Below, piece by piece: positions 50,910-59,727 of a stretch of DNA of 64,000 bases; within the stretch, counting starts at the first letter, position 1; each line of letters begins with the position of its first letter. The notes beneath the pieces are model-generated. The model saw nothing but the letters and a program-made list of their open reading frames with translations, ran no database searches and was not told where the DNA came from. Made by a program: the position numbers and the translations under genes. This DNA comes from Psychrobacillus psychrodurans (GTDB taxonomy: Bacteria > Bacillota > Bacilli > Bacillales_A > Planococcaceae), in NCBI RefSeq assembly GCF_027563345.1, contig NZ_JAMKBK010000001.1. One strand, 5' to 3'.

Positions 50910-51992
50910 CTAATTGATATGTACTACTTTATTTCTTCCAGTTGTTTTAGCCAAATAAAGGGCTTCATCGGCAAGCTTATACAATTCATGAGTTGTTACA
51001 GCATCTTCTGGGAAAGTACTAATACCGCCTGAAATAGTTATACTCAGTTTTTCTCCTGTTGAGATTAGGAACAAGTTTTTCTCAATTGATAATCTAATGA
51101 GATCTGCAATTTCTAGGCTCTTATCATCTGTAGTATTTGGAAGTATGACTGAAAATTCTTATCCTCCATTTCGAGAAACAATACCTCCGAATGGTTTACT
51201 TGTATCTTTTATTCGGAGTGCTAATTCTTTCAATACTTCATCTCCAACAGGATGTCCGTATGTATCATTTACCTTTTTGAAATAGTCAATATCTAATAAT
51301 AGTAGTGAAAATACTTCATTATTCTCTATAAGCTGTTGAGTACATTCTTGAAATTTCCGGTTATTATTTAAGCCGGTGAGATAGTCTGTTACAGACATCT
51401 CTTCAATATGTTTTATCTTTTCAAAAAGAGAGCTAAGCAGTTTAAGAATTACAAAAATAATGGAAAACGACAAGACTGAAAATACTATAAAGCTAATAAT
51501 GGCCAACCACGTTTCAAATTTCCAATTGCCTAAGAAACCTAAAACAATAGAAGTTTGCAAGATGGAATATCCAAAAAAGTAAGGGACGTTTTGAAAGGTC
51601 ATCGTTTTCTTCCAACTCCAAAGTCCAATAACTAGTCCTATTACGATAGTGCTGCTACCAGCAATCAGTGCATTCGTGGAAAATCCGTACATGAATAAGC
51701 GGAAGATCCCGATTATTGTTCCACTTATAATAGGTGCAAATGGCCCTCCTAAGACACCAGATAATGCAATAACCGCCATTCTCCCATCCACAATAAAGAA
51801 ATCAGAAATGCTAACAGAGGTTAACATTAATAGACAACCAGTAAATCCGCTTAATATCCCAAGTATAAATCGGGCGTAATTATAAGATGGTATATAAACA
51901 TTTAATTTATTTTGAAATGGAATATAGGTAAGAATTGCAAAAGTAAACAAAATACAAAAATTAATAACAAAGTCAATAAGCACAAAGGTCAC
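50910..51992 (-). pseudogene. Diguanylate cyclase (5TMR-LYT + GGDEF) broken by a stop in GGEEF
   Basis: Six hydrophobic N-terminal helices of the LytS/YhcK 5TMR-LYT sensor type (residues 1-185, with DGRMAVIALSGVLGGPFAPI) precede a GGDEF domain (about 200 on; SVTDYLTGLNNNRKFQECTQ, DIDYFKKVNDTYGHPVGDE). At 51159-51161 the catalytic motif reads GG-stop-EF: GGA GGA TAA GAA TTT, where GAA or GAG would give GGEEF. The frame then stays open in register to a TAG at 50910, giving a further 82 family-like residues (EFSVILPNTT to KVVHIN). A single G-to-T change would explain this. The truncated product of 277 residues keeps the membrane sensor only. Confidence 0.88.
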
Positions 51993-52199
51993 CTTCTTAA
52001 AATATCTCGGTCCATTATAACCTTTCGAGTATGAATAGTATATTACTTTTTCAGTGATTAGTTGTCACATTCCTTAATATTAAGATATAATATGAAGGTT
52101 ATAGTAAAAAAATATATGATATTGTGAATTGTCTTCCTGTTGCGGTCAATAATCGCTTTTAGGAAATCATAAATAAAACTTCTACAAAGGATGATAGGC

Positions 52200-52619
52200 A
52201 TGTCTACTCCATTACAAAAGACAGTAAATATACGACTAGTTTCTACGATTCGTCATCCGAATGTACAAGAAGAAACAATCAATATAGAAATAAAAGGCAC
52301 TTTAATACTTAAAGGTAAACAATATTATCTAGTTTACGAAGAAATGCAAGATCAAAAGATAACTCGAACGACTGTGAAGTTAGGTGGACAGACCGCGTTG
52401 ATACTACGAAGTGGTGGAGTTAAGATGCGTTTGCCATTTGAACGGGGAGAACTGCAAACGGGTAGCTACGATACTCAATATGGAACAATAATTATTAATA
52501 CAAACACAAAGCATTTACATTTTGATGATGGCCATTTTCAAGTGGAATATGAGCTAATCATAAATGAAGAAGTTGCTGGTACATATACATTAGAACTAAT
52601 TTATACGGAGGCGGAATAA
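52200..52619 (+). CDS. ywiB: YwiB family protein (DUF1934)
   Basis: 139 residues forming a predicted lipocalin-like beta barrel (TVNIRLVSTIRH at the start, KQYYLVYEEM, RSGGVKMRLPFERGELQTGSY and YELIINEEVAGTYTLELIY). It matches DUF1934/YwiB, function unknown. The start is the ATG at 52200, which has AAAGGATGA upstream. It abuts argS: its TAA is directly followed by the argS ATG, so they form an operon as in B. subtilis. Confidence 0.87.
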   Translation: MSTPLQKTVNIRLVSTIRHPNVQEETINIEIKGTLILKGKQYYLVYEEMQDQKITRTTVKLGGQTALILRSGGVKMRLPFERGELQTGSYDTQYGTIIINTNTKHLHFDDGHFQVEYELIINEEVAGTYTLELIYTEAE

Positions 52620-54287
52620 ATGAACGCAGTAGAACAGCTACAACAATCTATTAAAGACGCATTACAACAAGCAATTATAAAAGCAGAACTTGTAACGGAA
52701 GAGCAAATTCCCGCAATCCAACTTGAAACACCAAGAGATAAAGCGAATGGGGATTACGCAACAAATATTGCAATGCAGCTAACAAAACTTGCGAAAAAGA
52801 ATCCTCGTCAAGTGGCGGACGCAATCGTGGAAAATCTTGATATGTCGGGAACAATGATGGAGAAGATTGACATCGCTGGTCCTGGATTCATGAATATCAC
52901 GGTTCGTAAAGATTACTTACAAGATGTAGTAAAGGCTGCCCTCACAGAAAAAGAAAACTTTGGCCGTTCAACTTCAGGTGCGGGAGAAAAAATTCAAGTG
53001 GAATTCGTATCTGCTAATCCAACTGGTGACTTACATTTAGGGCATGCCCGTGGAGCTTCTGTAGGAGATTCTTTATGTAATGTGCTTGATTTTGCTGGAT
53101 TTGACGTTGCTCGCGAATATTATATTAACGATGCCGGAAACCAAATTCATAACCTAGCTATTTCGATTGAAGCTCGTTATTTCCAAGCTTTAGGATTAGA
53201 TAAAGAAATGCCTGAAGGTGGCTACCACGGGCAGGATATTATCGACATCGCAGCTGCTCTTGTTGCAGAACATGGCGAAAAATTTGTATCCATGTCGGAT
53301 GAAGATCGCTACAAAGCATTTCGTGCACATGGGTTAAAAGTAGAGCTTGCAAAACTTCAAAAAGACTTAGCTGATTTCCGTGTTGGTTTTGATAACTGGT
53401 TCTCGGAAACATCTTTATATGAGAACCGTAAAATTGAAGTAGCTTTAGATAAATTACGTGCGAACGGTCATATTTTTGAAGAAGACGGAGCAACTTGGTT
53501 CCGTTCTACTACATTTGGAGACGACAAGGACCGTGTACTTATCAAAAGTGATGGCTCTTTCACATATTTATTGCCCGATATTGCATACCACGAAGATAAA
53601 TTAGTTCGTGGATTCGATCAATTGATCAATATATGGGGAGCAGACCATCACGGCTATATACCACGTATGAAAGCAGCAATTGAGGCGCTTGGGTATGAGC
53701 GTGAAAAACTTGAAGTATCAATTATACAAATGGTTCAACTATATAAAGACGGCGAAAAAATGAAAATGAGTAAACGTACTGGGAAAGCTGTTACAATGCG
53801 TGAGCTTGTGGAAGAAGTAGGTCTAGACGCAGTACGTTATTTCTTCGGTATGCGATCAGGCGACTCACATATGGACTTCGACTTAGACTTAGCTGTTTCT
53901 CAATCTAATGAAAACCCAGTGTTCTACGCTCAATATGCACATGCACGTATTTGTTCAATTTTACGATCAGCAGAAACGCAAGGCATGAAAGTGTCGACTG
54001 ATTCACTTGAATTATTGCAAAGTGAAAAAGAATTAGATCTACTGAAGAAAATTGGTGACTTCCCACAAATAGTTGCAGATGCTGCAAAACTTCGTGCACC
54101 TCACCGAATTGCAATTTATATCCAAGAATTAGCTACGACATTCCATAGCTTCTATAATGCGGATAAAGTACTGAATGCGGATAACGTGACGCAATCAGAA
54201 GCTCGCCTTGCACTTGTAACAGCAGCACGTCAAACAATCTCAAATGCATTGCGCCTACTTGGTGTATCTGCACCTGAACAAATGTAA
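52620..54287 (+). CDS. argS: Arginyl-tRNA synthetase
   Basis: 555 residues, class I synthetase. An N-terminal Add-1 domain (1-110) precedes the HIGH signature, here HLGH (VSANPTGDLHLGHARGASVGD, near residue 135). The KMSKS equivalent is MSKRTGKAVTM (near 382). The C-terminal DALR anticodon-binding domain ends in the family-typical ISNALRLLGVSAPEQM. It attaches arginine to tRNA(Arg). ACGGAGG precedes the ATG inside the ywiB end. Confidence 0.97.
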   Translation: MNAVEQLQQSIKDALQQAIIKAELVTEEQIPAIQLETPRDKANGDYATNIAMQLTKLAKKNPRQVADAIVENLDMSGTMMEKIDIAGPGFMNITVRKDYLQDVVKAALTEKENFGRSTSGAGEKIQVEFVSANPTGDLHLGHARGASVGDSLCNVLDFAGFDVAREYYINDAGNQIHNLAISIEARYFQALGLDKEMPEGGYHGQDIIDIAAALVAEHGEKFVSMSDEDRYKAFRAHGLKVELAKLQKDLADFRVGFDNWFSETSLYENRKIEVALDKLRANGHIFEEDGATWFRSTTFGDDKDRVLIKSDGSFTYLLPDIAYHEDKLVRGFDQLINIWGADHHGYIPRMKAAIEALGYEREKLEVSIIQMVQLYKDGEKMKMSKRTGKAVTMRELVEEVGLDAVRYFFGMRSGDSHMDFDLDLAVSQSNENPVFYAQYAHARICSILRSAETQGMKVSTDSLELLQSEKELDLLKKIGDFPQIVADAAKLRAPHRIAIYIQELATTFHSFYNADKVLNADNVTQSEARLALVTAARQTISNALRLLGVSAPEQM

Positions 54288-54291
54288 TCCT

Positions 54292-54320
54292 AAACCCTCG
54301 ACCTTGTTCGAGGGTTTTTC
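54292..54320 (+). terminator. Terminator of argS
   Basis: AAACCCTCGA / TCGAGGGTTT arms are followed by T. Confidence 0.9.
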
Positions 54321-54370
54321 TAATTTTATGTAGTATACGATCATCAAGAATTTGGGGAAATAATCCTAAC

Positions 54371-55792
54371 CGCAAGTAAATGCATCTCAAGAGCAAGTAA
54401 ACATTACCTGTTCGCAAGTATTTCTATCTAGAACTTTAGTAAAGCTCCAGTAACACCAAGTAAACAACAAACGAGAGCAAGTAAACGTTAATTCCTCTCT
54501 TATATCAGAGCAATCTCCAAATTCTCAAGTTGAAAAATTGGAATTAACTTCCTGAACGCAAGTAAATGCCTCTCAAGAGCAAGTAAACATAACCCGTTCG
54601 CAAGTATTTCTATCCTGAACGCAAGTAAAGGACCGGTGACAGCAAGTAAACAACAAACGAGAGCAAGTAAACGTTAATTCCTCTCTTATATCAGAGCAAT
54701 CTCCAAATTATTAAGTTGAAAGGTTGGAATTAACTTCCTAACCGCAAGTAAATGCCTCTCAAGAGCAAGTAAGGATAACCCGTTCGCAAGTATTTCTATC
54801 TAGAACTTTAGTAAAGCTCCAGTAACACCAAGTAAACAACAAACGAGAGCAAGTAAACGTTAATTCCTCTCATATATCAGAGCAATCTCCAAATTATCAA
54901 GTTGAAAAATTGGAATTAACTTCCTGAACGCAAGTAAATGCATCTCAAGAGCAAGTAAGGATAACCCGTTCGCAAGTATTTCTATCTAGAACTTTAGTAA
55001 AGCTCCAGTAACACCAAGTAAACGACAAACGAGAGCAAGTAAACGTTAATTCCTCTCTTATACCAGAGCAATCTCCAAATTATCAAGTTGAAAGGTTGGA
55101 ATTAACTTCCTGAACGCAAGTAAATGCCTCTCAAGAGCAAGTAAACATAACCCGTTCGCAAGTATTTCTATCTAGAACTTTAGTAAAGATCCAGTAACGG
55201 CAAGTAAACAACAAACGAGAGCAAGTAAAAGTTAATTCCTCTCTTATATCAGAGCAATCTCCAAATTATCAAGTTGAAAATTTGGGATTAACTTCCTAAT
55301 CGCAAGTAAATGCCTCTCAAGAGCAAGTAAACATTACCCGTTCGCAAGTATTTCTATCTTTAACATAAGTAAAGCTCCAGTAACACCAAGTAAACGACAA
55401 ACGAGAGCAAGTAAACGTTAATTCCTCTCCTATATCAGAGCAATCTCCAAAATATCAAGTTGAAAAATTGGAATTAACTTCCTAACCGCAAGTAAATGCA
55501 TCTCAAGAGCAAGTATGCCTAGCCTATTCACAAGTATTTCTATCCTGAACGCAAGTAAAGGTCCGGTGACACCAAGTAAACGACAAACGAGAGCAAGTAA
55601 ACGTTAATTCCTCTCTTATATCAGAGCAATCTCCAAATTATTAAGTTGAAAAATTGGAATTAACTTCCTAACCGCAAGTAAATGCCTCTCAAGAGCAAGT
55701 ATTCATAACCCGTTCGCAAGTATTTCTATCCTGAACGCAAGTAAAGGTCCAGTAACACCAAGAAAACAACAAACGAGAGCAAGTAAATGCAA
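54371..55792 (+). repeat. 186-bp tandem array, 7.6 units, each with a six-motif GCAAGTAA block (D1-D8)
   Basis: Units begin at 54371, 54557, 54743, 54929, 55115, 55301, 55487 and 55673: seven exact 186-bp intervals without an indel. In each unit, motifs start 1, 22, 43, 64, 85 and 106 bases in (21-bp pitch). The fourth is decayed (TTTAGTAA) in units 1, 3, 4 and 5, and the fifth is usually CCAAGTAA. The following 72-bp linker begins GTTAATTCC and ends GGAATTAAC, a perfect 9-bp inverted repeat. The last unit stops after its sixth motif (55779). There are no open frames of note. Confidence 0.95.
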
Positions 55793-55852
55793 GTTCATCC
55801 CTTACACAATAGCGGGGAGCAACTGTATGAGAGATATCCCCAGCCCAGCTAT

Positions 55853-55945
55853 ACGAAAGGGAATCTATACTTCACGAGAATGATATATATACGAAAGAGA
55901 ATACACGCTTTACGAGAGCAATCTCTCAATATACAAGAGAGCTCA
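55853..55945 (+). repeat. Second periodic motif series (ACGAAAG/ACGAGAG)
   Basis: ACGA(A/G)AG-like starts at 55853, 55874, 55891, 55912 and 55933 (ACAAGAG) give steps of 21, 17, 21 and 21. It directly continues the large array. Weaker than the GCAAGTAA series but shares its pitch. Confidence 0.5.
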
Positions 55946-55988
55946 ACTCCATCCCAAAGGTCGAACCACTCTATCCTCAAAGTTGAAG

Positions 55989-56016
55989 TCGACAGTCATA
56001 AAAAATAAGGTATAAT
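55989..56016 (+). promoter_or_regulatory. Candidate sigma-A promoter of the cobalamin operon
   Basis: TCGACA (55989-55994) and TATAAT (56011-56016) with 16-bp spacing lie about 30 bases before the riboswitch. Confidence 0.6.
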
Positions 56017-56044
56017 GAAGACAAAGCAACATCAATAAATAAAT

Positions 56045-56225
56045 GCATAGAGGTGCTCTAGTTACGGATTGCTAGAGTTAAAAGGGAAGCTGGTTAAAGT
56101 CCAGCACGGTCCCGCCACTGTAAGTGATGCAACACATCATAAGTCAGAAAACCTGCCTATATGCTTTACGCCCGTTACCTACGAGGATAGGTTTGGTGTA
56201 GGTCTGGCTCATTGTGTTTTCGTGC
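56045..56225 (+). promoter_or_regulatory. Cobalamin (AdoCbl) riboswitch
   Basis: Conserved blocks in order: AAAAGGGAAGCTGGTTAAA, GTCCAGCACGGTCCCGCCAC followed by TGTAA, and the B12 box AGTCAGAAAACCTGCC (close to AGYCMGgAgACCkGCC). A 3' stretch GTTACC...GGTAGG-like region and a terminator follow. It should lower expression of the btu-cob operon when adenosylcobalamin is plentiful. Confidence 0.95.
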
Positions 56226-56241
56226 AGATTTATACCTATCT

Positions 56242-56271
56242 ATCTCTCATCAATAGGATGGGAGATTTTTT
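56242..56271 (+). terminator. Riboswitch-controlled terminator
   Basis: ATCTCTCATC / GATGGGAGAT arms with AATAG loop and T6 lie between the B12 aptamer and btuF. Confidence 0.85.
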
Positions 56272-56297
56272 ATTGGCTTAAATAGGAGGAATGTAAA

Positions 56298-57266
56298 ATG
56301 AAGAAATTATGGCAGTTATGGATGACATCCGCTTTAGCAGTTCTATTGCTAGTAGGATGCGGACAAGAAGAAGTTAAACCTGAAGAAAATACAGGAAGTA
56401 CGCAACAAGAAACAGTAGTAGATGAAACAACTTTCCCAATTACAATGACCGATGCAGTCGGTACTGAAATTACATTAGAGGAAGCACCAAAAACAATCGT
56501 TTCTATGCAACCAAGTAATACAGAAATTTTATTTGCACTTGGATTAAATGATGAAATTGTTGGAGTTAATGATTACGATAACTACCCAGAAGAAGCGCTT
56601 GAAAAAGAGAAAATCGGTGGTATGGAATTCAACGTGGAAAAGATCTTAGCGATGAATCCGGATATTGTATTTGCTCATGAATCTGCCTTGGGTGTAGGTG
56701 AAGCTGGATTTCAACAAATTCGCGACGCTGGAGTAAAAGTATACGTAGTGAAAAATGCAACGGACTTCAATGAAACATATACAACAATTGAGGAAATTGG
56801 TCGTGCTACTGGTAAATCTGAGGAAGCACAACAAATTGTAGAAGATATGAAAGCAAAAGTAGCAGAAGTTAAAGAGAAAGTAGCAAAAGTAGAAACGAAG
56901 AAAACTGTATTCGTTGAAACTTCAGATGTTCCGGAAATTTATACACCTGGTAAAGAAACGTTCATGCAAGAAATCTTAGATATGGTGAATGCTGAGAATA
57001 TTGCAGCAGATCAAGAAGGTTGGTTTAAAATAGAACCAGAAGAAATTGTTAACCGTAATCCGGACGTAATTATTGTAATGTATAGCCATGTAGAAGGAAT
57101 TGTGGATAGCGTGAAAGCTCGTGACGGGTTCGATTCTATTACAGCTGTGAAAAACAATGAAGTTATACAAGTAGATGAAAACCTAACAAGTCGTACAGGT
57201 CCACGTCTTGCAGAGGGATTAGAAGAAGTAGCGAAAGCAATTTATCCAGAGGCTTTTAGTGAGTAA
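56298..57266 (+). CDS. btuF: Corrinoid ABC transporter substrate-binding lipoprotein
   Basis: 322 residues. Lipoprotein signal with lipobox LLLVGC (Cys near 21), an acidic linker, then a class III periplasmic-binding fold: KTIVSMQPSNTEILFALGLN, VGVNDYDNYPEEALEKEKIG, NPDIVFAHES and NRNPDVIIVMYSH. A helical KAKVAEVKEKVAKVETKK bridge joins the lobes. B12 specificity is inferred from the riboswitch and neighbours; iron-siderophore binders look similar. The ATG follows AGGAGGAATG. Its end overlaps btuC by 8 bases. Confidence 0.9.
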   Translation: MKKLWQLWMTSALAVLLLVGCGQEEVKPEENTGSTQQETVVDETTFPITMTDAVGTEITLEEAPKTIVSMQPSNTEILFALGLNDEIVGVNDYDNYPEEALEKEKIGGMEFNVEKILAMNPDIVFAHESALGVGEAGFQQIRDAGVKVYVVKNATDFNETYTTIEEIGRATGKSEEAQQIVEDMKAKVAEVKEKVAKVETKKTVFVETSDVPEIYTPGKETFMQEILDMVNAENIAADQEGWFKIEPEEIVNRNPDVIIVMYSHVEGIVDSVKARDGFDSITAVKNNEVIQVDENLTSRTGPRLAEGLEEVAKAIYPEAFSE

Positions 57267-58254
57267 AGCCTTGATCGGCTACATCTTGTCCATAATAGCT
57301 CTTTTAGTAGCAATTTGGCTAGGTGTATCGGTCGGATCCGTAAAGGTACCGATCAGCACATTATGGGATACGGGAGCAGATGCAATCGCGACCAATATCG
57401 TTTGGAAAATTCGCATGCCACGTGTGGTGCTTGCAGGACTAGTAGGTGCATCACTAGCCATTGCAGGTGCTGCATTTCAAGGGTTATTAAAAAATCCGCT
57501 TGCCGATCCTTATACGTTAGGAGTGTCGTCCGGTGCCTCAGTTGGCGCCGTGGCTACGCTCTTTTTCGGTATTTCGGTGCCGTTTTTAGGAATATTCACA
57601 TTGCCTGTTTTCAGTATGATTGGCGCTCTAGTTACGATGCTACTTGTTATAACGTTTGCCAAGCTAGTTGATCGTTCGATGAAAATGGAAACAATTATTT
57701 TGACTGGAATTATTTTTAGTTCTTTTTTAGGTTCTGTAATTTCGTTAATGATTGCATTGACAGGAGAAGAATTGAGACAAATTATTGGATGGCTACTAGG
57801 AAGTGTATCAATGCGCGGATGGAGTTTTGTTCAAATGGCATTGCCGTTTGTAGTTATTGGCACGATTTTATTGTGGTTAAACAGAAGAGAGTTAAATGCA
57901 ATGCTATTTGGAGAAGAACGTGCAAAGCATTTAGGGGTCAATGTGAAAAAGCGGAAAATGATGATTTTAATTGGCGGCTCCATGCTGACAGGAACAGCGG
58001 TCGCTGTATCTGGAACGATTGGATTCGTAGGGCTTGTCGTTCCGCATATGACAAGGCTATTATTTGGTTCCGATAACCGTCACGTGTTACCACTTAGCTT
58101 CATAAATGGAGCAGCATTATTAATCATCTGTGATTTAGTGTCTCGTACGATTATTTCTCCAACTGAACTACCGATTGGTGTGATAACGGCATTTATTGGG
58201 GCACCAGTTTTTGCATTTATTTTCTTTAGACAACGGAAAAAAGGAGGCATTTAA
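57259..58254 (+). CDS. btuC: Corrinoid ABC transporter permease
   Basis: 331 residues of the FecCD/BtuC type with about ten transmembrane helices. Family motifs are RMPRVVLAGLVGASLAIAGA, GLLKNPLADPYTLGVSSGAS and GFVGLVVPHMTRLLFGSDNR. It forms the membrane channel with the BtuD-CbiZ ATPase. The start is a GTG at 57259 within the last codons of btuF (translational coupling). The stop lies 1 base before the next gene. Confidence 0.93.
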   Translation: MSKALIGYILSIIALLVAIWLGVSVGSVKVPISTLWDTGADAIATNIVWKIRMPRVVLAGLVGASLAIAGAAFQGLLKNPLADPYTLGVSSGASVGAVATLFFGISVPFLGIFTLPVFSMIGALVTMLLVITFAKLVDRSMKMETIILTGIIFSSFLGSVISLMIALTGEELRQIIGWLLGSVSMRGWSFVQMALPFVVIGTILLWLNRRELNAMLFGEERAKHLGVNVKKRKMMILIGGSMLTGTAVAVSGTIGFVGLVVPHMTRLLFGSDNRHVLPLSFINGAALLIICDLVSRTIISPTELPIGVITAFIGAPVFAFIFFRQRKKGGI

Positions 58255-58255
58255 T

Positions 58256-59725
58256 ATGTTACAAGTGAGAAATGTATCGGGTGGATATGATCACAAATTA
58301 ATCGTTAAAAACGTCTCATTTGAAGTTGGAAAAGGTGAAATGCTTGGGATTCTTGGACCAAATGGAAGCGGAAAATCTACATTGCTAAAAGTAATAAGCG
58401 GTATTTTACATATGGCGGCCGGAGAAGTTTTGATTGAAGGGAAATCGTTAAGGTCTCATTCATCGAAAGAGCTTGCGAAAAAAATGGCGGTTTTACCACA
58501 ATTACATAGTCATGCTTTTTCTCATTCTGTGAGAGACACGATCGCACTTGGCCGATATCCCCATCAAAGTGGATTGTTTTCTTCATGGTCGGTTGGAGAT
58601 GAAACGGCGGTTATTGAAGCGATGCAGCTAACAGCGATGGAAAGATACGAGCATCAAATGCTAGACCTATTATCTGGTGGGGAACAACAACGTGTATTTG
58701 TTGCCCAAGCACTTGCTCAACAAGCACCTTTACTCCTACTGGACGAACCGACCAATCATCTAGACATTGCACATCAAAAACAATTACTTGATACGATTAA
58801 AACACAGGCGATTGAAAAAGGAATCACTATTATTAGTGTATTTCATGATATAAATCTCGCATCTCTATACTGTGATCGTCTGCTATTAATGGATCAAGGT
58901 GAGGTACAAGTAATAGGCGCACCGCATGAAGTAGTGAAAAAAGATCAAATTGAATCGGTGTATCAAGCTCGTATTAGTACAAATCCTCACCCTGAACGTC
59001 CGAAGCCTCAAATTACAATTCTTCCAGATGTAAATGAAAAGCGGAATGATGAGCTTATCACTTCAGAAAACTTTCAAGTTACGGCAGAATTGGTTGTTTT
59101 TCAAGCTGAAACGCAACTCAAAACATGGTCATCCGCAGTGATTAATGCAGGAAGTGGCTGGTACAAAAACTTCGTCAATAGAAGAGTGGACGCTAGCTAT
59201 GCTTGCGATAATGTACAAGAAGAAATGCTTGAATATTTAGCGGACAACGGTTTTTCTGAAGCAGATACAGTAGGAATGATGACCGCAGTAAAGACTACGG
59301 ATGCTGTCATTAAAGAATATGACACACCTTTTGGAAGCATCGTCATTATGGTTACTGCAGGAGTAGGGAATGCAGTGGACGTCTCTAGAACACATGAAGT
59401 AGAGATGCTTCCAGCAATTGGTACCATTAATACATGGATAATTGTGAATGGAGAACTTTCAGACGAAGCTTTTATTCAATCAGTTATTACAGCAACCGAA
59501 TCAAAAACGAAAGCACTCGCTTTTGAACAGGTAAAGGACCCGCGTACTGGAACGATTGCTACCGGAACATCTACGGATAGTGTACTAATAGCAGCGACCC
59601 AAAAAGGGACACATATTCCATATGCAGGACCAATCACGGAAATAGGAAAAAAAATAGGATTCGGTGTGTATGAATGCACAGTGGAAGCTATTCAAGTCTA
59701 CAAAAAAGCAAAAGGTTGGGAGTAG
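58256..59725 (+). CDS. btuD-cbiZ: Fused corrinoid ABC ATPase (BtuD) and adenosylcobinamide amidohydrolase (CbiZ)
   Basis: 489 residues in two domains. Residues 1-255 are the ATPase: Walker A GILGPNGSGKST, signature LSGGEQQRVFVAQAL, Walker B LLLLDEPTNHLD. Residues about 265-489 form a CbiZ domain: SSAVINAGSGWYKNFVNRRV, DTVGMMTAVKTTDAVIKEYD, TAGVGNAVDVSRTHE and DPRTGTIATGTSTDSVLIAA. CbiZ cleaves the aminopropanol side chain of imported (pseudo)cobinamides to cobyric acid for re-use. The fusion couples import to salvage. ATG at 58256 with AAAGGAGG upstream. Confidence 0.92.
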   Translation: MLQVRNVSGGYDHKLIVKNVSFEVGKGEMLGILGPNGSGKSTLLKVISGILHMAAGEVLIEGKSLRSHSSKELAKKMAVLPQLHSHAFSHSVRDTIALGRYPHQSGLFSSWSVGDETAVIEAMQLTAMERYEHQMLDLLSGGEQQRVFVAQALAQQAPLLLLDEPTNHLDIAHQKQLLDTIKTQAIEKGITIISVFHDINLASLYCDRLLLMDQGEVQVIGAPHEVVKKDQIESVYQARISTNPHPERPKPQITILPDVNEKRNDELITSENFQVTAELVVFQAETQLKTWSSAVINAGSGWYKNFVNRRVDASYACDNVQEEMLEYLADNGFSEADTVGMMTAVKTTDAVIKEYDTPFGSIVIMVTAGVGNAVDVSRTHEVEMLPAIGTINTWIIVNGELSDEAFIQSVITATESKTKALAFEQVKDPRTGTIATGTSTDSVLIAATQKGTHIPYAGPITEIGKKIGFGVYECTVEAIQVYKKAKGWE

Positions 59726-59727
59726 GC

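Noticed and set aside
51159..51161. Programmed stop-codon readthrough at GGEEF
   Set aside because: The codon is TAA, the least readily read through; no downstream recoding signal is visible, and a point mutation is simpler.
54371..55792. CRISPR array reading of the regularly spaced repeats
   Set aside because: The repeated core is only 8 bp with 13-bp gaps, the gaps are themselves repeated every 186 bp, and there are no cas genes.
55787..56281. Two 70-73 codon plus-strand frames before btuF
   Set aside because: They cover the end of the repeat array and the cobalamin riboswitch, which explain the sequence.
57315..58076. Long alternative frames within btuC
   Set aside because: They are shadows of btuC with poor protein character; btuC has clear family motifs.
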